Shown here in pieces: positions 44,157 to 52,530 of a DNA stretch of 64,000 bases. The number at the start of each line of letters is the position of its first letter. Position 1 is the stretch's first letter. The position numbers and the translations under genes were made by a program. The DNA comes from JALYLC01 sp963743275 (lineage in GTDB: Bacteria; Actinomycetota; Thermoleophilia; Gaiellales; JALYLC01): the NCBI GenBank assembly GCA_963743275.1, contig CAVUPB010000008.1, forward strand, positions 186,001-250,000. Direction: 5' to 3'. The notes beneath the pieces are model-generated. The model was not told the origin of the DNA, searched no databases, and saw nothing but the letters and a program-made list of their open reading frames with translations.

Positions 44157-44684
44157 TCAGGCTTCGTCGCTCCAGAGTTCAAAGTCGACATCGCGTACGG
44201 TCGATTCCGCGTGAAGACGATCCAGGAAGACCGCGAGCACGGTCCCCGTGCCGGCGGCCGATGGAGCGATGACTCCCTCGCGTCCCGCGTGATGCGCTGC
44301 GAATCCGATCGATTGGCAGGCGCTCAGGTCGTCGGCGTGGATCGCATCCAGGTTGATTCCGACCAGTTGGCGCGCATCTTCGGAACGCAGGTCGAGTGTC
44401 GAGTGGAGCACGATCTCGTATCTGTAGACGTGGCGCGGTAGGAAGTCGCTCGGAGCCAGGCCTGCACGTGCAGCCATGCGTTCAAACTCGGCCGTGACGG
44501 TTGCCAGGTCACTCCCGAGGTAGAGAGTTGCGAAGCTCTGCGGCGGGTTCCACCGGCCGCCATGGGCGCGTGCGCCCGCGCCAGACAACGGCTTGTAGCC
44601 GACGGCGATATGCCTGAAGGCTTCGCCTTCATACGGCGCGGCTTCGGTCGCGTCGATGGCGGCGACGATTTCAGGGATCAGCAC
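44157..44684 (-). CDS. RES-domain toxin (NAD+-degrading family)
   Basis: A 175-aa RES-domain protein. The family arginine and substrate region appears in GARAHGGRWNPPQSFATLYL and the acidic residue in DLATVTAEFERM. The serine-containing loop of the family is in REGVIAPSAAGTGTVLAVF. Characterised RES toxins (for example MbcT) deplete NAD+ by phosphorolysis. The gene follows the antitoxin by 3 bases, the order being antitoxin then toxin as in MbcAT. Confidence 0.87.
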   Translation of the reverse strand: MLIPEIVAAIDATEAAPYEGEAFRHIAVGYKPLSGAGARAHGGRWNPPQSFATLYLGSDLATVTAEFERMAARAGLAPSDFLPRHVYRYEIVLHSTLDLRSEDARQLVGINLDAIHADDLSACQSIGFAAHHAGREGVIAPSAAGTGTVLAVFLDRLHAESTVRDVDFELWSDEA

Positions 44685-44687
44685 GTG

Positions 44688-45023
44688 CTAAGCGAAGACG
44701 CCCTCGCCGAGGGCGTCGATCGCGCCCAGGACTTTTCGATATTCGCCGCGTCGAAGCAGATCGACCGGCTTGTGGTGGTCGAGTAGCCCGTTGGGCGTGA
44801 AGAGCCAGTCGTGTGCTGGCTCCGGCCGCAGAACGGCCGACAGGTGCTCGAGTACGGCAATGAATTCGAGCAGACGCTCCCGGGCGTCGGGTCGCGGAGT
44901 GGCGGCGCGTTGGAGCCAGCGGGTGACCGTACGGGGATTCGCTTCGAGCAGGCGTGCGATTTCGGTCGGTTCGAGCTCGAGCCGCGAGGTCGCTCGTTCC
45001 AGGCGTTCCGCGAGGTCTACCAC
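44688..45023 (-). CDS. Xre/MbcA/ParS-type antitoxin
   Basis: A 111-aa antitoxin. An N-terminal helix-turn-helix (EPTEIARLLEANPRTVTRWL) is followed by the MbcA/ParS toxin-binding domain (DWLFTPNGLL ... KPVDLLRRGEYRKVLGAIDA). It should neutralise the adjacent RES toxin and repress the operon. The promoter region (45024-45071) is shared with a divergent unknown gene, which this protein may also control. Confidence 0.88.
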   Translation of the reverse strand: MVDLAERLERATSRLELEPTEIARLLEANPRTVTRWLQRAATPRPDARERLLEFIAVLEHLSAVLRPEPAHDWLFTPNGLLDHHKPVDLLRRGEYRKVLGAIDALGEGVFA

Positions 45024-45071
45024 CGATGTCGCTCCTTTGTCGTCCGGTACGTCGTGTATCTTGGCAGCTTG

Positions 45072-46319
45072 ATGTCTCCAACGCTACCTGATCGTCCGGC
45101 GTTCCTCGATCTTCCGACGTTCTTGCCTCGCGTGTCGAAGCACGACGGTCGCGCGATCGAACAGGCGCTCGCGGGTCCGACGCTCTTCGATCGCGGTGTC
45201 GAACTCGAAGGCGCCGTCGTCGAGGCCACGTACGCACTCGAGCAGCCCCCGCTGCTTCGAAGGCTCGTCGAGTCGGGTATCCCGCGACTGATCGATCCGC
45301 AGACGGCACGCTTTGTGGGCGCGCGATTCCTCGAGGTCGAACAACTACGCGGTCTGCCGTATGCGCCCGCGGCGGTCATCGAGCCCGGCGGCGAAACCAA
45401 TTTCGCGCGGCTCGCCATCGGCGTGATGCGCTTTCAGCAAGCGAGTGACGCGACCTGCTACGTCTCGGCGGCGCTCCCGTGTGGGGATGCGCGGTCCGAG
45501 TGGTGGATCGAGCGCAATCTTGAGCTCCTTGAGCTGTCGTGCGCCGCGAACGGTGTCGGTGACGTGGAGCGTCGTCCGCTGATCGCGCAGCTGATGCCTG
45601 GACGTCGACTTCTCGCGGATCCGGCAGGCGTCATCAAGCGCCTCATGGATTACCCGATCGCCGGCATCTATGTTCAGCCTCCGCGTCTCAACCCGATAAG
45701 CGATGGCGTGGAGAAGCTCGCTCAGTACGTCCAGATGCTTCTCGCCTTGCAGCGCTCGGGACTTCCGGTCATTGCGGGCCGAGTCGGCGCTTTCGGGTTG
45801 CTCTTGCAAGCGCTCGGCATCCCCAGCTTCGACTCGGGCCTCAACCAAGCCGAAGCGTTCGACCTGGCCACCCTCAACCGGCCGCTTACGGACTCCGAGC
45901 GCGAGCGCCGGCTCGCGGGTCGAACGGGCGGCGCGGGCAAGCGCGTCTACGTCGAGGCTCTGAAAACGACGCTCCCAGCGCGCGCAGTCGAGGCAATTAT
46001 GACCGACCGAAACATCCGCAGCCACTTCGCATGTGCGCTGGGGTGTTGCGCGACTGCCGGCTTCGAGGATCTCCTCCAGCGGAGAGGCTCACACTACCTG
46101 TGGGTTCGGCATGACGAGGTCGCCAAGCTACGCGAGCGCCGCACCTCCCAGATGCGGGTGGAACAGGTCCACGAGCAGCTCCGCGACGCGCGTGAAGCGT
46201 CGCAAATCGTCCGGCGCACGCTCGCCGCCAAATCACTCCCTATCCCGAGCTTCCAGCATCTCGATCGTTGGATCGGCGTGCTCGGTCACGAGAACCTCCA
46301 ATCTGCAAGCGCGGCATAG
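45072..46319 (+). CDS. 415-aa protein of unknown function beside the toxin-antitoxin pair
   Basis: A soluble protein with no signal or membrane helix. The centre has alternating strand/helix segments (YPIAGIYVQPPRLNPI; LQRSGLPVIAGRVGAFGLLL; LGIPSFDSGLNQAEAF) suggestive of a TIM barrel. A cysteine-bearing block (FACALGCCATAGFEDLL ... GSHYLWVRHDEV) and a charged C-terminal helix (RVEQVHEQLRDAREASQIVR) follow. Transglycosylase-like barrels came to mind, but no diagnostic motif is present. It is divergent from the RES/MbcA-like operon, with 48 bases between, and sits in a mobile island, so a defence or element-maintenance role is conceivable; not recognised. Confidence 0.7.
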   Translation: MSPTLPDRPAFLDLPTFLPRVSKHDGRAIEQALAGPTLFDRGVELEGAVVEATYALEQPPLLRRLVESGIPRLIDPQTARFVGARFLEVEQLRGLPYAPAAVIEPGGETNFARLAIGVMRFQQASDATCYVSAALPCGDARSEWWIERNLELLELSCAANGVGDVERRPLIAQLMPGRRLLADPAGVIKRLMDYPIAGIYVQPPRLNPISDGVEKLAQYVQMLLALQRSGLPVIAGRVGAFGLLLQALGIPSFDSGLNQAEAFDLATLNRPLTDSERERRLAGRTGGAGKRVYVEALKTTLPARAVEAIMTDRNIRSHFACALGCCATAGFEDLLQRRGSHYLWVRHDEVAKLRERRTSQMRVEQVHEQLRDAREASQIVRRTLAAKSLPIPSFQHLDRWIGVLGHENLQSASAA

Positions 46320-46393
46320 TCGACCCTGGCAGCAATTCGTAGGCCGCGGATTGGTAACGAATACTGCGTCCCGCGTCTCCAAAGAGTCCGCCG

Positions 46394-46552
46394 CATGGGA
46401 TTGATCGGATCGACGGGCACGCGGTGGCGTGCCGTGGAGACGTCGCACATGGTGAGCCCGCGTGGTCGATCACGGTCTTCGGACTGGCTCTGCTTGCGGA
46501 GCTGCTCGTGCTCGATGGGGTCGCCGGCGGGCTCGCCCAGAGCGGCCTCTAA
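46394..46552 (+). pseudogene. Fragment of a duplicated island gene
   Basis: The frame reads HAVACRGDVAHGEPAWSITV and LALLAELLVLD, matching the 110-aa island protein at 50010-50342 (QVIARRGDAARGEPEWSITI, LAALAELVVLD). It lacks that protein's N-terminal half and any good start codon, so it appears to be a truncated copy. Confidence 0.6.
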
Positions 46553-46752
46553 ACCGGCTGCACGGCTTGCCAGGCCCCCCAGGCGTCATCGCGTAGTCGT
46601 TCGATCACGACGCCGCACCCGCCGCAGCGACCACGCTGCCGTACAAGCCGCAGCGGCCGCCCGAGCGCATACTCGCCCGCGTGGGGGGCGTCGATGGACC
46701 AGATCTCGATCGGCTCGTGGTCGCAATTGGCATGCTGGCCTGGCGGCGTCAT
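46549..46752 (-). CDS. Small cysteine-containing island protein (family A)
   Basis: A 67-aa protein beginning MTPPGQHANCDHEPIEIWSI, with a later RCGGCGVVIERL that may form half of a zinc ribbon. Its N-terminal block resembles that of the small gene at 47290-47454 (GNGCGHASIELWVD). Function unknown. It starts a run of four tiny minus-strand genes. Confidence 0.45.
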   Translation of the reverse strand: MTPPGQHANCDHEPIEIWSIDAPHAGEYALGRPLRLVRQRGRCGGCGVVIERLRDDAWGAWQAVQPV

Positions 46753-46838
46753 CCGACGAGCGTCGTCTACTAGGCGCGCTGATTCATCAGGGTGACCGCG
46801 CACGGCAGACTGCGAAAATCCGCATATCCGAAGTGCGC

Positions 46839-47048
46839 TTAGCCGGTCGGGTAGCTCTGGCCGCGCGAGGTCAGCGTCGCGGTGACGGTGAGCGACCCAT
46901 CGGCGCCTCTGACCTGGCGTCGCACGACCAGGCCGAGATCTTCGAGCCAGGCCCAGATGGGATCGCCCGCGTCGACGGGGTACGCGCCCTTCTGCAGACC
47001 GCGCAGCGCGTGCAGGGCGGTCTCGCGTAGCTCAAGCGGGTTCGCCAC
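46839..47048 (-). CDS. Small winged-helix-like island protein (family B)
   Basis: A 69-aa protein with pattern LRETALHALRGLQKG, then DAGDPIWAWLEDLGLVVRR and a C-terminal TSRGQSYP. The same order (L..L, DPxW, GxV, GRxYP) occurs in the genes at 47059-47280 and 50339-50551, making a three-member family within the island. The size and the hairpin-like end suggest a winged helix, but DNA binding is not shown. Confidence 0.6.
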   Translation of the reverse strand: MANPLELRETALHALRGLQKGAYPVDAGDPIWAWLEDLGLVVRRQVRGADGSLTVTATLTSRGQSYPTG

Positions 47049-47058
47049 GCATCGCAGC

Positions 47059-47280
47059 CTAGCCCCGGGGCCCCGCCGCGGATCCCTCGTCCGCTGGGTA
47101 GTTCCGCCCGGCCGTCGTCAGACGCACGACGGGCAGGCCCCTGGCCCGGTCGATGAACACCAGGCCCGACCACAGCAGGAACTCCCACACCGGATCTAGC
47201 GCACTCGGCGCCGGCGACGACTCCTGCAGCGCGCGCATGGCGGCGTACTCGACGTCGTTCAGGCCATACGCGTGGTCCAC
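47059..47280 (-). CDS. Small winged-helix-like island protein (family B)
   Basis: A 73-aa paralogue of the neighbouring gene: VEYAAMRALQESSPAP, LDPVWEFLLWSGLVFIDRAR, VRLTTAGRNYP. It is separated from that gene by 10 bases in the same direction, a tandem duplication that has diverged strongly. Confidence 0.6.
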   Translation of the reverse strand: MDHAYGLNDVEYAAMRALQESSPAPSALDPVWEFLLWSGLVFIDRARGLPVVRLTTAGRNYPADEGSAAGPRG

Positions 47281-47289
47281 GGGCCGGTT

Positions 47290-47454
47290 CTACGGAGTCC
47301 GGGCGTTGCCGCCCCGCTCGCGGCTGAGGCGTGCGCGACGGTCGATGCAGCGACCGGGATGCGTATCCGGCGTCCGTTCGGCCTCGAGCGGGTCGACCCA
47401 TAGCTCGATCGAAGCGTGCCCGCACCCGTTGCCGTCGTCTGGGGCGAGCGGCAT
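47290..47454 (-). CDS. Small cysteine-containing island protein (family A), possibly degraded
   Basis: A 54-aa frame, MPLAPDDGNGCGHASIELWV..., with one Cys-Gly-His and a later GRCIDRRARLS. Its opening matches the family A gene at 46549-46752 but the second half is different. An upstream start at 47505 is also possible. It may be a remnant. Confidence 0.35.
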   Translation of the reverse strand: MPLAPDDGNGCGHASIELWVDPLEAERTPDTHPGRCIDRRARLSRERGGNARTP

Positions 47455-47623
47455 CCGCCGACGGTGAGCCGCTCGCTGCGCAGCGTCATCGGCGTGCTCC
47501 CTCATCGGTATTGCGGGAAACCCGCACATCTCTCGCGCGCATGTGCTGAATGACTCTTGTTCGACTAGGGTTGCAGAGCAGCGCACGCGAACGCTGCGAT
47601 TCCCACCGCCGCCGGGAGCCCAG

Positions 47624-47833
47624 ATGCACAGCACGCCCGCCGAATGCCTGCACGGGTATGCGCAGCTGCTTGGGCTGATGTCGAAGGTCCCGGACGGCTG
47701 GGGGACGGGCGTGAGCCTGCCGAACGATGGGGCCGAGCATGAATGCGCTTGGTGTCGCGAGTGCGAGCGCTACGTCTGGCGCGAGCTCGGGTCGACGTGC
47801 TGGACTGCGCTCGCGCCGCCGGCGCCCAGCTGA
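47624..47833 (+). CDS. Small Cys-rich island protein
   Basis: A 69-aa protein with HECAWCRECERYVWRELG, a possible metal knuckle. ATG preceded by GGGAG. Its stop overlaps the next start (TGATG); it is the first of three consecutive tiny plus-strand genes. Function unknown. Confidence 0.5.
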   Translation: MHSTPAECLHGYAQLLGLMSKVPDGWGTGVSLPNDGAEHECAWCRECERYVWRELGSTCWTALAPPAPS

Positions 47834-48096
47834 TGGCAGCCGACGAGCCTCCGCGTTCGAGTGCGTGCTGCGCGCGGATCGGGGACACCATGCCGCCGTG
47901 GGCGCCGCGTAAGGGCGCCCGCTGCGGCGCGAGCGCGATCGTGGTGCACGAGATGACCGTCGGCACGCAAGTCCTTGTCCTGCCCCTCCGTGGGAAACAC
48001 GTGCGATCGCTGCTCACCAGCCCCGATGCCGACAGGTTGGCGGCTTCCTGGCGCCCAACCACCAACAAGCCGGCACGGGGCCAGGTGCCTCGCTAG
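47833..48096 (+). CDS. Small island protein, unknown
   Basis: An 87-aa protein (ATG in overlap with the previous stop). A central beta-like stretch, SAIVVHEMTVGTQVLVLPLR, sits among low-complexity ends. No family recognised; real coding is suggested mainly by the start/stop coupling. Confidence 0.45.
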   Translation: MAADEPPRSSACCARIGDTMPPWAPRKGARCGASAIVVHEMTVGTQVLVLPLRGKHVRSLLTSPDADRLAASWRPTTNKPARGQVPR

Positions 48097-48327
48097 GTGA
48101 GCACGCCCGAGTGTTGGCATAGCGACGTGGACGTAACGGTGACGATCCGCTCCGGCACGCCCACCGAGAATCCGCGCGAGGAATCCGACGCCGAGCGCAC
48201 CGACCAGATCGGCATCTGCGAGAAGTGCCACGCACGCGTCACGCGCTCACGAACCTCCGGTAGGTGGTCACGCTGGCGAGTCGATCCCGGCGAAGCCAGC
48301 ACGGAGGCAGATTCGACCCGATCGTGA
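48097..48327 (+). CDS. Small island protein, unknown
   Basis: A 76-aa frame starting at a GTG directly after the previous stop. It contains DVDVTVTIRSGTPTENPREE and a CEKCHARVTRS cysteine pair. Function unknown; the last of three coupled small genes. Confidence 0.4.
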   Translation: MSTPECWHSDVDVTVTIRSGTPTENPREESDAERTDQIGICEKCHARVTRSRTSGRWSRWRVDPGEASTEADSTRS

Positions 48328-48563
48328 AGCCGTGAGACTCGCGAGCCGCTAGGTTGACGCTCGAGGCCCCGCCGGGGTTCTTTGGGGGCGAGGCCTCGAG
48401 GACGGCCGCAGGAGATCGGCCTCGCGGGATGTGCGCCTGGGTGACCCGCAAGCGCGAGCCTACCGGCGTGCGCCGCCTCGCGGCTTGCTCGTCGATTCCA
48501 CGCAGTTCGCCGTCGGTCGACTTATCGGTTAAGCGTCGGCCGATTCCTACCGATGATCAGGCG

Positions 48564-49598
48564 GTGACCAGCGACGGTGACGCGCCCGGCCATGACATGG
48601 CTCGTTCGACGGCCTTGCTGTTCGGCGCGGCGTCGTTGATCACCGCGGCGCAGCTCGTTCTCCCGCATGCGCGCCAGATCGACGTCGGTGGTCTGCTGGT
48701 CGTCGTCGTGGTCGCCGGAGTCGCCGCGCTCGCGGTGGCCTGGTGGCGCGAGCGTGTGCCCGCCTCCGCCTATCCGCCCCTCGCGGTGCTCGGCACCGTT
48801 CTGGTGTCCCTCGGGCTGTTCTTCAACGGCGAGCGACACGGCGGCCCTGTCGGATCCGACGAGGTGTACTACCTCTGGGTCGTGCTCTGGGCGGCCTACC
48901 ACTTCACGCGCACGGTGCTCGCGGTACAAGTCGCGATCGCGCTCGGTGCCTATGCCGTCACGCTCGCTCTCATCCACCCAGGAACCGATGGAACGACCCG
49001 CTGGATCTCGGTGAGCGGTCTGTGCATCGGCGCGGCGCTCGTCGTGCGGATGCTGAGCGAACGCGGAGAGCGCCTCGTCAGCGAACTGCGCATGGCGGCG
49101 CTCACAGACCCGCTGACCGGGCTGGCAAACCGCCGCGGCCTCGAAGCCGCATTCGCCCGCGAAGCTGCGCGAGCCGCGCGCACCGGGCATCCGTTTGCGC
49201 TCATCGTCTTCGACCTCGATCGCTTCAAGCAACTCAACGACCAGCTCGGTCACAAGGCAGGCGACCAGGCCCTGCAAGAGATCTCGTCGATCGTGCGCGC
49301 GCAGATACGCGACACCGACACAGCCGCACGGATCGGGGGCGACGAATTCGCGCTGCTGCTTCCCGATTCTGGCGCCGGCCATGTATCCGAGGCGGTGCGC
49401 CGATTGGAGCACGCGATCAGCGCTCACGCCCGCGCGGCCCGCTGGCCAGCGGGCGTCAGCGTCGGATCAGCCGTCAGCGACGCCGATGGCGCCGACATGG
49501 ACGCGCTCATGCGCCATGCCGATATGCGCCTCTACGCCGCGAAACGCTCGAACCACGCGCGGCACGCGGGAAGCCCGGCGCTCCGCGAAGCGAGCTAG
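48564..49598 (+). CDS. Membrane diguanylate cyclase (GGDEF)
   Basis: A 344-aa protein with about six N-terminal membrane helices (STALLFGAASLITAAQLVL onward) and a C-terminal GGDEF domain. The domain opens DPLTGLANRRGLEAAF. The active site is intact (RIGGDEFALLL, GGDEF at 258-262), and no RxxD inhibitory site is obvious. It should make c-di-GMP from two GTP in response to a membrane signal. Starts at a GTG (48564) or the ATG at 48597, just before helix one. The island also encodes an EAL phosphodiesterase, giving both arms of c-di-GMP turnover. Confidence 0.87.
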   Translation: MTSDGDAPGHDMARSTALLFGAASLITAAQLVLPHARQIDVGGLLVVVVVAGVAALAVAWWRERVPASAYPPLAVLGTVLVSLGLFFNGERHGGPVGSDEVYYLWVVLWAAYHFTRTVLAVQVAIALGAYAVTLALIHPGTDGTTRWISVSGLCIGAALVVRMLSERGERLVSELRMAALTDPLTGLANRRGLEAAFAREAARAARTGHPFALIVFDLDRFKQLNDQLGHKAGDQALQEISSIVRAQIRDTDTAARIGGDEFALLLPDSGAGHVSEAVRRLEHAISAHARAARWPAGVSVGSAVSDADGADMDALMRHADMRLYAAKRSNHARHAGSPALREAS

Positions 49599-50009
49599 CC
49601 CCTACCGATTCAGGTCGTCTCGCTCGCATCTCCTGACACGAGCAGTGCATCGCGTACAAGAACGAGGACGAGCGCGATCGCGCGCAAGACGGCCAGGCGC
49701 AGCGCGAACGCAGCGTCACCGTTGTCGTCGGCGTGTGCCCTGGTGGTGACGGGCCAGGCAATCTGGCCCGTCGCCACCAGGTGGCCACGCCGCGGGTCTC
49801 GTGAGATGCAGGGCGCGCGCCGTTTTCAGTGCCTGTTGAAGAGCTCGAATCGGGATTGAGCCCGCCGTCACGCGACGGAGAGAAGTGACCGCGGGCCTTG
49901 CCCCCTGACGCCTCCGACCTGCCGCCCTGGCGACCGGGACGCTCTGCGTTTCACGCTAGTCCGAGTCGTGTGTCATTTGTGGCGATTACCGCATTTCGGG
50001 GAGGGTTGT
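49599..50009. other. Intergenic stretch in the island with a strong hairpin
   Basis: Apart from the hairpin at 49739-49781, I see no gene in these 410 bases. The downstream 110-aa gene is preceded by a GGGGAGGG ribosome site at its right end. Confidence 0.5.
49739..49781. terminator. Long hairpin downstream of the GGDEF gene
   Basis: Arms of 19 bp (left CCTGGTGGTGACGGGCCAG) with one G-T wobble and a 5-base loop, GCAAT. It lies 140 bases past the GGDEF stop, with no T tract. It could be a terminator or the core of a small structured RNA. Confidence 0.5.
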
Positions 50010-50342
50010 TTGGCCGCCGCGACGAATGCTGAGAGCGTGCTCTTCTACCTCGAGTCGATGAGCGCCTCCGCGCGCGCGGCGCTTCGCCGGCGCCAGTCGA
50101 CGCGGCGCTACGACCGGGGCTTCGAGGAGCTCTCGCGGTTACGTCCGAATGGTCAGGTGATCGCGCGGCGCGGCGATGCTGCTCGTGGCGAGCCGGAGTG
50201 GTCGATCACGATCTTCGGACTCGCCGCGCTCGCGGAGCTGGTGGTGCTCGACGCGCTTCTCGAGCAAATCGTTCCATACCGCGATGTGCGTTCGGGGTCT
50301 TCGGCGCGCCCGGTGCGCGACAAGGCTTGGGTACTGGCCTAG
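50010..50342 (+). CDS. Island protein, 110 aa (family C)
   Basis: Begins at a TTG with GGGGAGGG just upstream; an in-frame ATG at 49968 would give 124 aa. It has an amphipathic N-terminal helix (SVLFYLESMSASARAALRRR) and a conserved-looking block, GEPEWSITIFGLAALAELVV, which is duplicated in the fragment at 46394-46552. Its stop overlaps by 4 bases the stop of the convergent family B gene. Function unknown. Confidence 0.6.
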   Translation: MAAATNAESVLFYLESMSASARAALRRRQSTRRYDRGFEELSRLRPNGQVIARRGDAARGEPEWSITIFGLAALAELVVLDALLEQIVPYRDVRSGSSARPVRDKAWVLA

Positions 50343-50551
50343 CGAGCCGCAGTGCCCCGGCGCTTCTCCGTTGGATACCTCCGACCCAGTGGCGTCAGTA
50401 CCCAGCTCGCGCGCGTTGCTCGGAGCTCGACGAAGCCCAACCGCTCGAGCCGCCGCCACGTCGGATCCGTGGGTGCCAGCCGTATCCGGCCCAGCTGCAG
50501 GCGACGCAGCGCGCCAAGCTCCTCAGCGCCAAGACCCAGCGGGTTGACCAC
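50339..50551 (-). CDS. Small winged-helix-like island protein (family B)
   Basis: A 70-aa third member of the family: LGAEELGALRRLQLG, APTDPTWRRLERLGFVEL, LTPLGRRYPTEKRR. GTG start inferred from alignment with the relatives, whose proteins begin (V)NPL or ANPL. It faces the family C gene tail to tail, as a family C fragment also lies near the other family B genes. Confidence 0.55.
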   Translation of the reverse strand: MVNPLGLGAEELGALRRLQLGRIRLAPTDPTWRRLERLGFVELRATRASWVLTPLGRRYPTEKRRGTAAR

Positions 50552-50670
50552 ACGATGCAGCCTAACCCGACGCTGACTCGTGCGCAGCGATCCACCTCCC
50601 AGCCGCGACGCAGTCTGGCGCCGCGGGGGAGGAACGACAGCTTCCCGGAGCGGCCCCTCGTGCTCGCCTG

Positions 50671-52254
50671 CTAGGCGGCGAGCGCGGGCGCCGGCGGAGG
50701 GGGCGGTGAGGCGGGGACCCAGAATTCGACGGTCGTTCCGTTGCCGAGGCTGCCGTCGATCTGCAGCCATCCGCCTGCGAGTCCGACGCGCTCGCGCATG
50801 CCCGCGAGTCCGAGGTGTCCGGGGGCGGGGATGGTCTGCTCAGGGGCGAATCCGATTCCGTCGTCGGTCACGCGAATGCGGTAGCCGCCCTCGACCTCGT
50901 CGAGTCGGATCTCGGCGCTCGTCGCTCGCGCATGCTTGCTGATGTTCGTGAGCGCTTCCTGGGCTATGCGGTAGAGGACGAGTCGCGTCTCGGTGGAGGG
51001 TTGAGAGGTGAGTTCGTCCTCGAGTCGGTAGCACAGGCCGGTCCTCTGCTCGACCTCGTTCAGGTACATCCGCAGTGCGGCGGCGAGTCCATCGCTTTCC
51101 AGCGTGGGCGGGACGAGCTCGAAGACGAGGTGGCGGAGGCGGGAGATCGACCGTTGGATGGTGCGCTCGAGTTCGGTGAGCAGGCCGAGCTGGTGGGGGT
51201 CGCTCAGCGAGCGCCGGAGGATCTGCAGTCGCATCCCGGCGGCGGTGATTGCCTGGATCGAGTCGTCGTGGACGTCTGCTGCGATCCGGCGGCGTTCTTC
51301 CTCTGTCCAGGCGAGGTGCGCGAGCAGTTCACGCCGCGTGGCGGTGTCCCGCTCGAGCTGCTCCTGGAGTCTGCGCTCGCTGATATCGCGGATGAACGCG
51401 GTGGCGAGCCGTCCCTGGTTGGTTTCAGTCGTCGTGAGCGAGATGTCGACAGGGAACTCTCTACCGTCCTTGCGCAGGCCGACGAGCTCAAGGGAGGTAC
51501 CCATCGCGCGCGCACTCGTAGCGGAGACGAAGCCGCGTCGTTGCCTCTCGTGTGATGCGCGGAAGCGTTCGGGCAGCAGCAGCTCGATGCTCTCTCCGAC
51601 CAGTTCCTCGCGCCCGTAGCCGAAGAGCGCCTCCGTCTGTCGGTTCACGAGGACGATCTGGCCCTCCGGGTCGACAACGACGACCGCGTCGGGCGCGGAT
51701 TCGAGCAGGGCGGCGTAGCGATCGTCGCGCTCCGGGCGAGCATCCGGTGCGTGTCTGCGCTCGGTGCTGCCGCGAATGCGCGCAGAGCCGGTCGGGCCGT
51801 CTGGCATTTCGACCGTCGCGCCGGCGTCGCGGATCGGGTCGTTGATCACGCGTGCGGTCGTCTCGGCCGACAGGCTCGACTGGCCTCGAACAGCACGCCT
51901 GATGGCGTCCACGATCTCTCCGGGTGCGACGCCCTTGACGAGGTAGCCGACCGCCCCCGCGCGCAGCATCTCGACCACCGCCGCGCGCTCGTCGTAGGCG
52001 GAGAACGCGAGCGCACGCGTCGTCGGCGAGCACTCCTTGATGCCGCGCACGGCCGCTGGGCCCCCTCCGGGCATCTTCACGTCGACGAGCACGACATCGG
52101 GCTTGGTCGTTGCGGCGAGCGCAACCGCTTGGGTGGCATCAGCCGCGGCACCAGCGAACTCGAGCCCGGTCACGCCCGCGACAAGGCGAGCGATCGCGTC
52201 ACACAGCACCGGCTCATCGTCGGCGATGAGGACGCGGATCGGCTCTGTGCGCAT
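50671..52254 (-). CDS. Receiver-PAS-histidine kinase (NarL-type kinase core)
   Basis: A 527-aa cytoplasmic kinase with an unusual order. An N-terminal receiver (Asp58 in VVLVDVKMPGG, Lys in GYLVKG) comes first. A PAS domain follows (about 178-293, DRYAALLESAPDAVVVVDPE). Then come HisKA_3 with His329 (RIAADVHDDSIQAI) and a HATPase (EALTNISKHARAT, DDGIGF, GHLGLAGMRERV). The receiver is a close paralogue of the one on the divergent REC-EAL protein. It probably phosphorylates that receiver or its own, linking a PAS signal to c-di-GMP breakdown. A Pro/Ala tail ends it. Confidence 0.87.
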   Translation of the reverse strand: MRTEPIRVLIADDEPVLCDAIARLVAGVTGLEFAGAAADATQAVALAATTKPDVVLVDVKMPGGGPAAVRGIKECSPTTRALAFSAYDERAAVVEMLRAGAVGYLVKGVAPGEIVDAIRRAVRGQSSLSAETTARVINDPIRDAGATVEMPDGPTGSARIRGSTERRHAPDARPERDDRYAALLESAPDAVVVVDPEGQIVLVNRQTEALFGYGREELVGESIELLLPERFRASHERQRRGFVSATSARAMGTSLELVGLRKDGREFPVDISLTTTETNQGRLATAFIRDISERRLQEQLERDTATRRELLAHLAWTEEERRRIAADVHDDSIQAITAAGMRLQILRRSLSDPHQLGLLTELERTIQRSISRLRHLVFELVPPTLESDGLAAALRMYLNEVEQRTGLCYRLEDELTSQPSTETRLVLYRIAQEALTNISKHARATSAEIRLDEVEGGYRIRVTDDGIGFAPEQTIPAPGHLGLAGMRERVGLAGGWLQIDGSLGNGTTVEFWVPASPPPPPAPALAA

Positions 52255-52530
52255 ACCACTTGGCGCCGCCTCGTCTTTCAAGATTCCATCTCTGACCCGG
52301 TCGTAGCGGACTCTCCTCACACTAGTCACGGGCGCGTCGTTTCGCGCATCGCGGCTGGCGTGGCACGATGCGCCGGCCCCGTCGGTGTGCCGTGCGCGGC
52401 CTTGCGCGCCGGATCGGGCTATCAACGTTTCGGTGGCTTGTGCCGATGGGAACGTCATGGCCGAGACCGCAGCGCCCCCTGTGCACGTTGTGCAGACGTG
52501 GCTGTCACTGCCGGCGGCGAACCGACGCGC
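52255..52530. promoter_or_regulatory. Divergent promoter region of the kinase and REC-EAL genes
   Basis: The 276 bases between the two divergent starts must carry both promoters. No clear operator or -35/-10 pair stands out in the GC-rich sequence; ACTCTCCTCACACTAGTCAC near 52310 is the least GC-rich part. Confidence 0.4.

Noticed and set aside
45072..46319. Assignment of the 415-aa protein as a tRNA/DNA-guanine transglycosylase-like enzyme
   Set aside because: Barrel-like pattern and cysteines are suggestive, but the zinc CxCxxC...H motif and catalytic Asp context are not present.
46395..47030. 211-aa plus-strand frame in the island
   Set aside because: Opposite the better-supported family A and B minus-strand genes; the only meaningful part of this stretch is the family C fragment in another frame.
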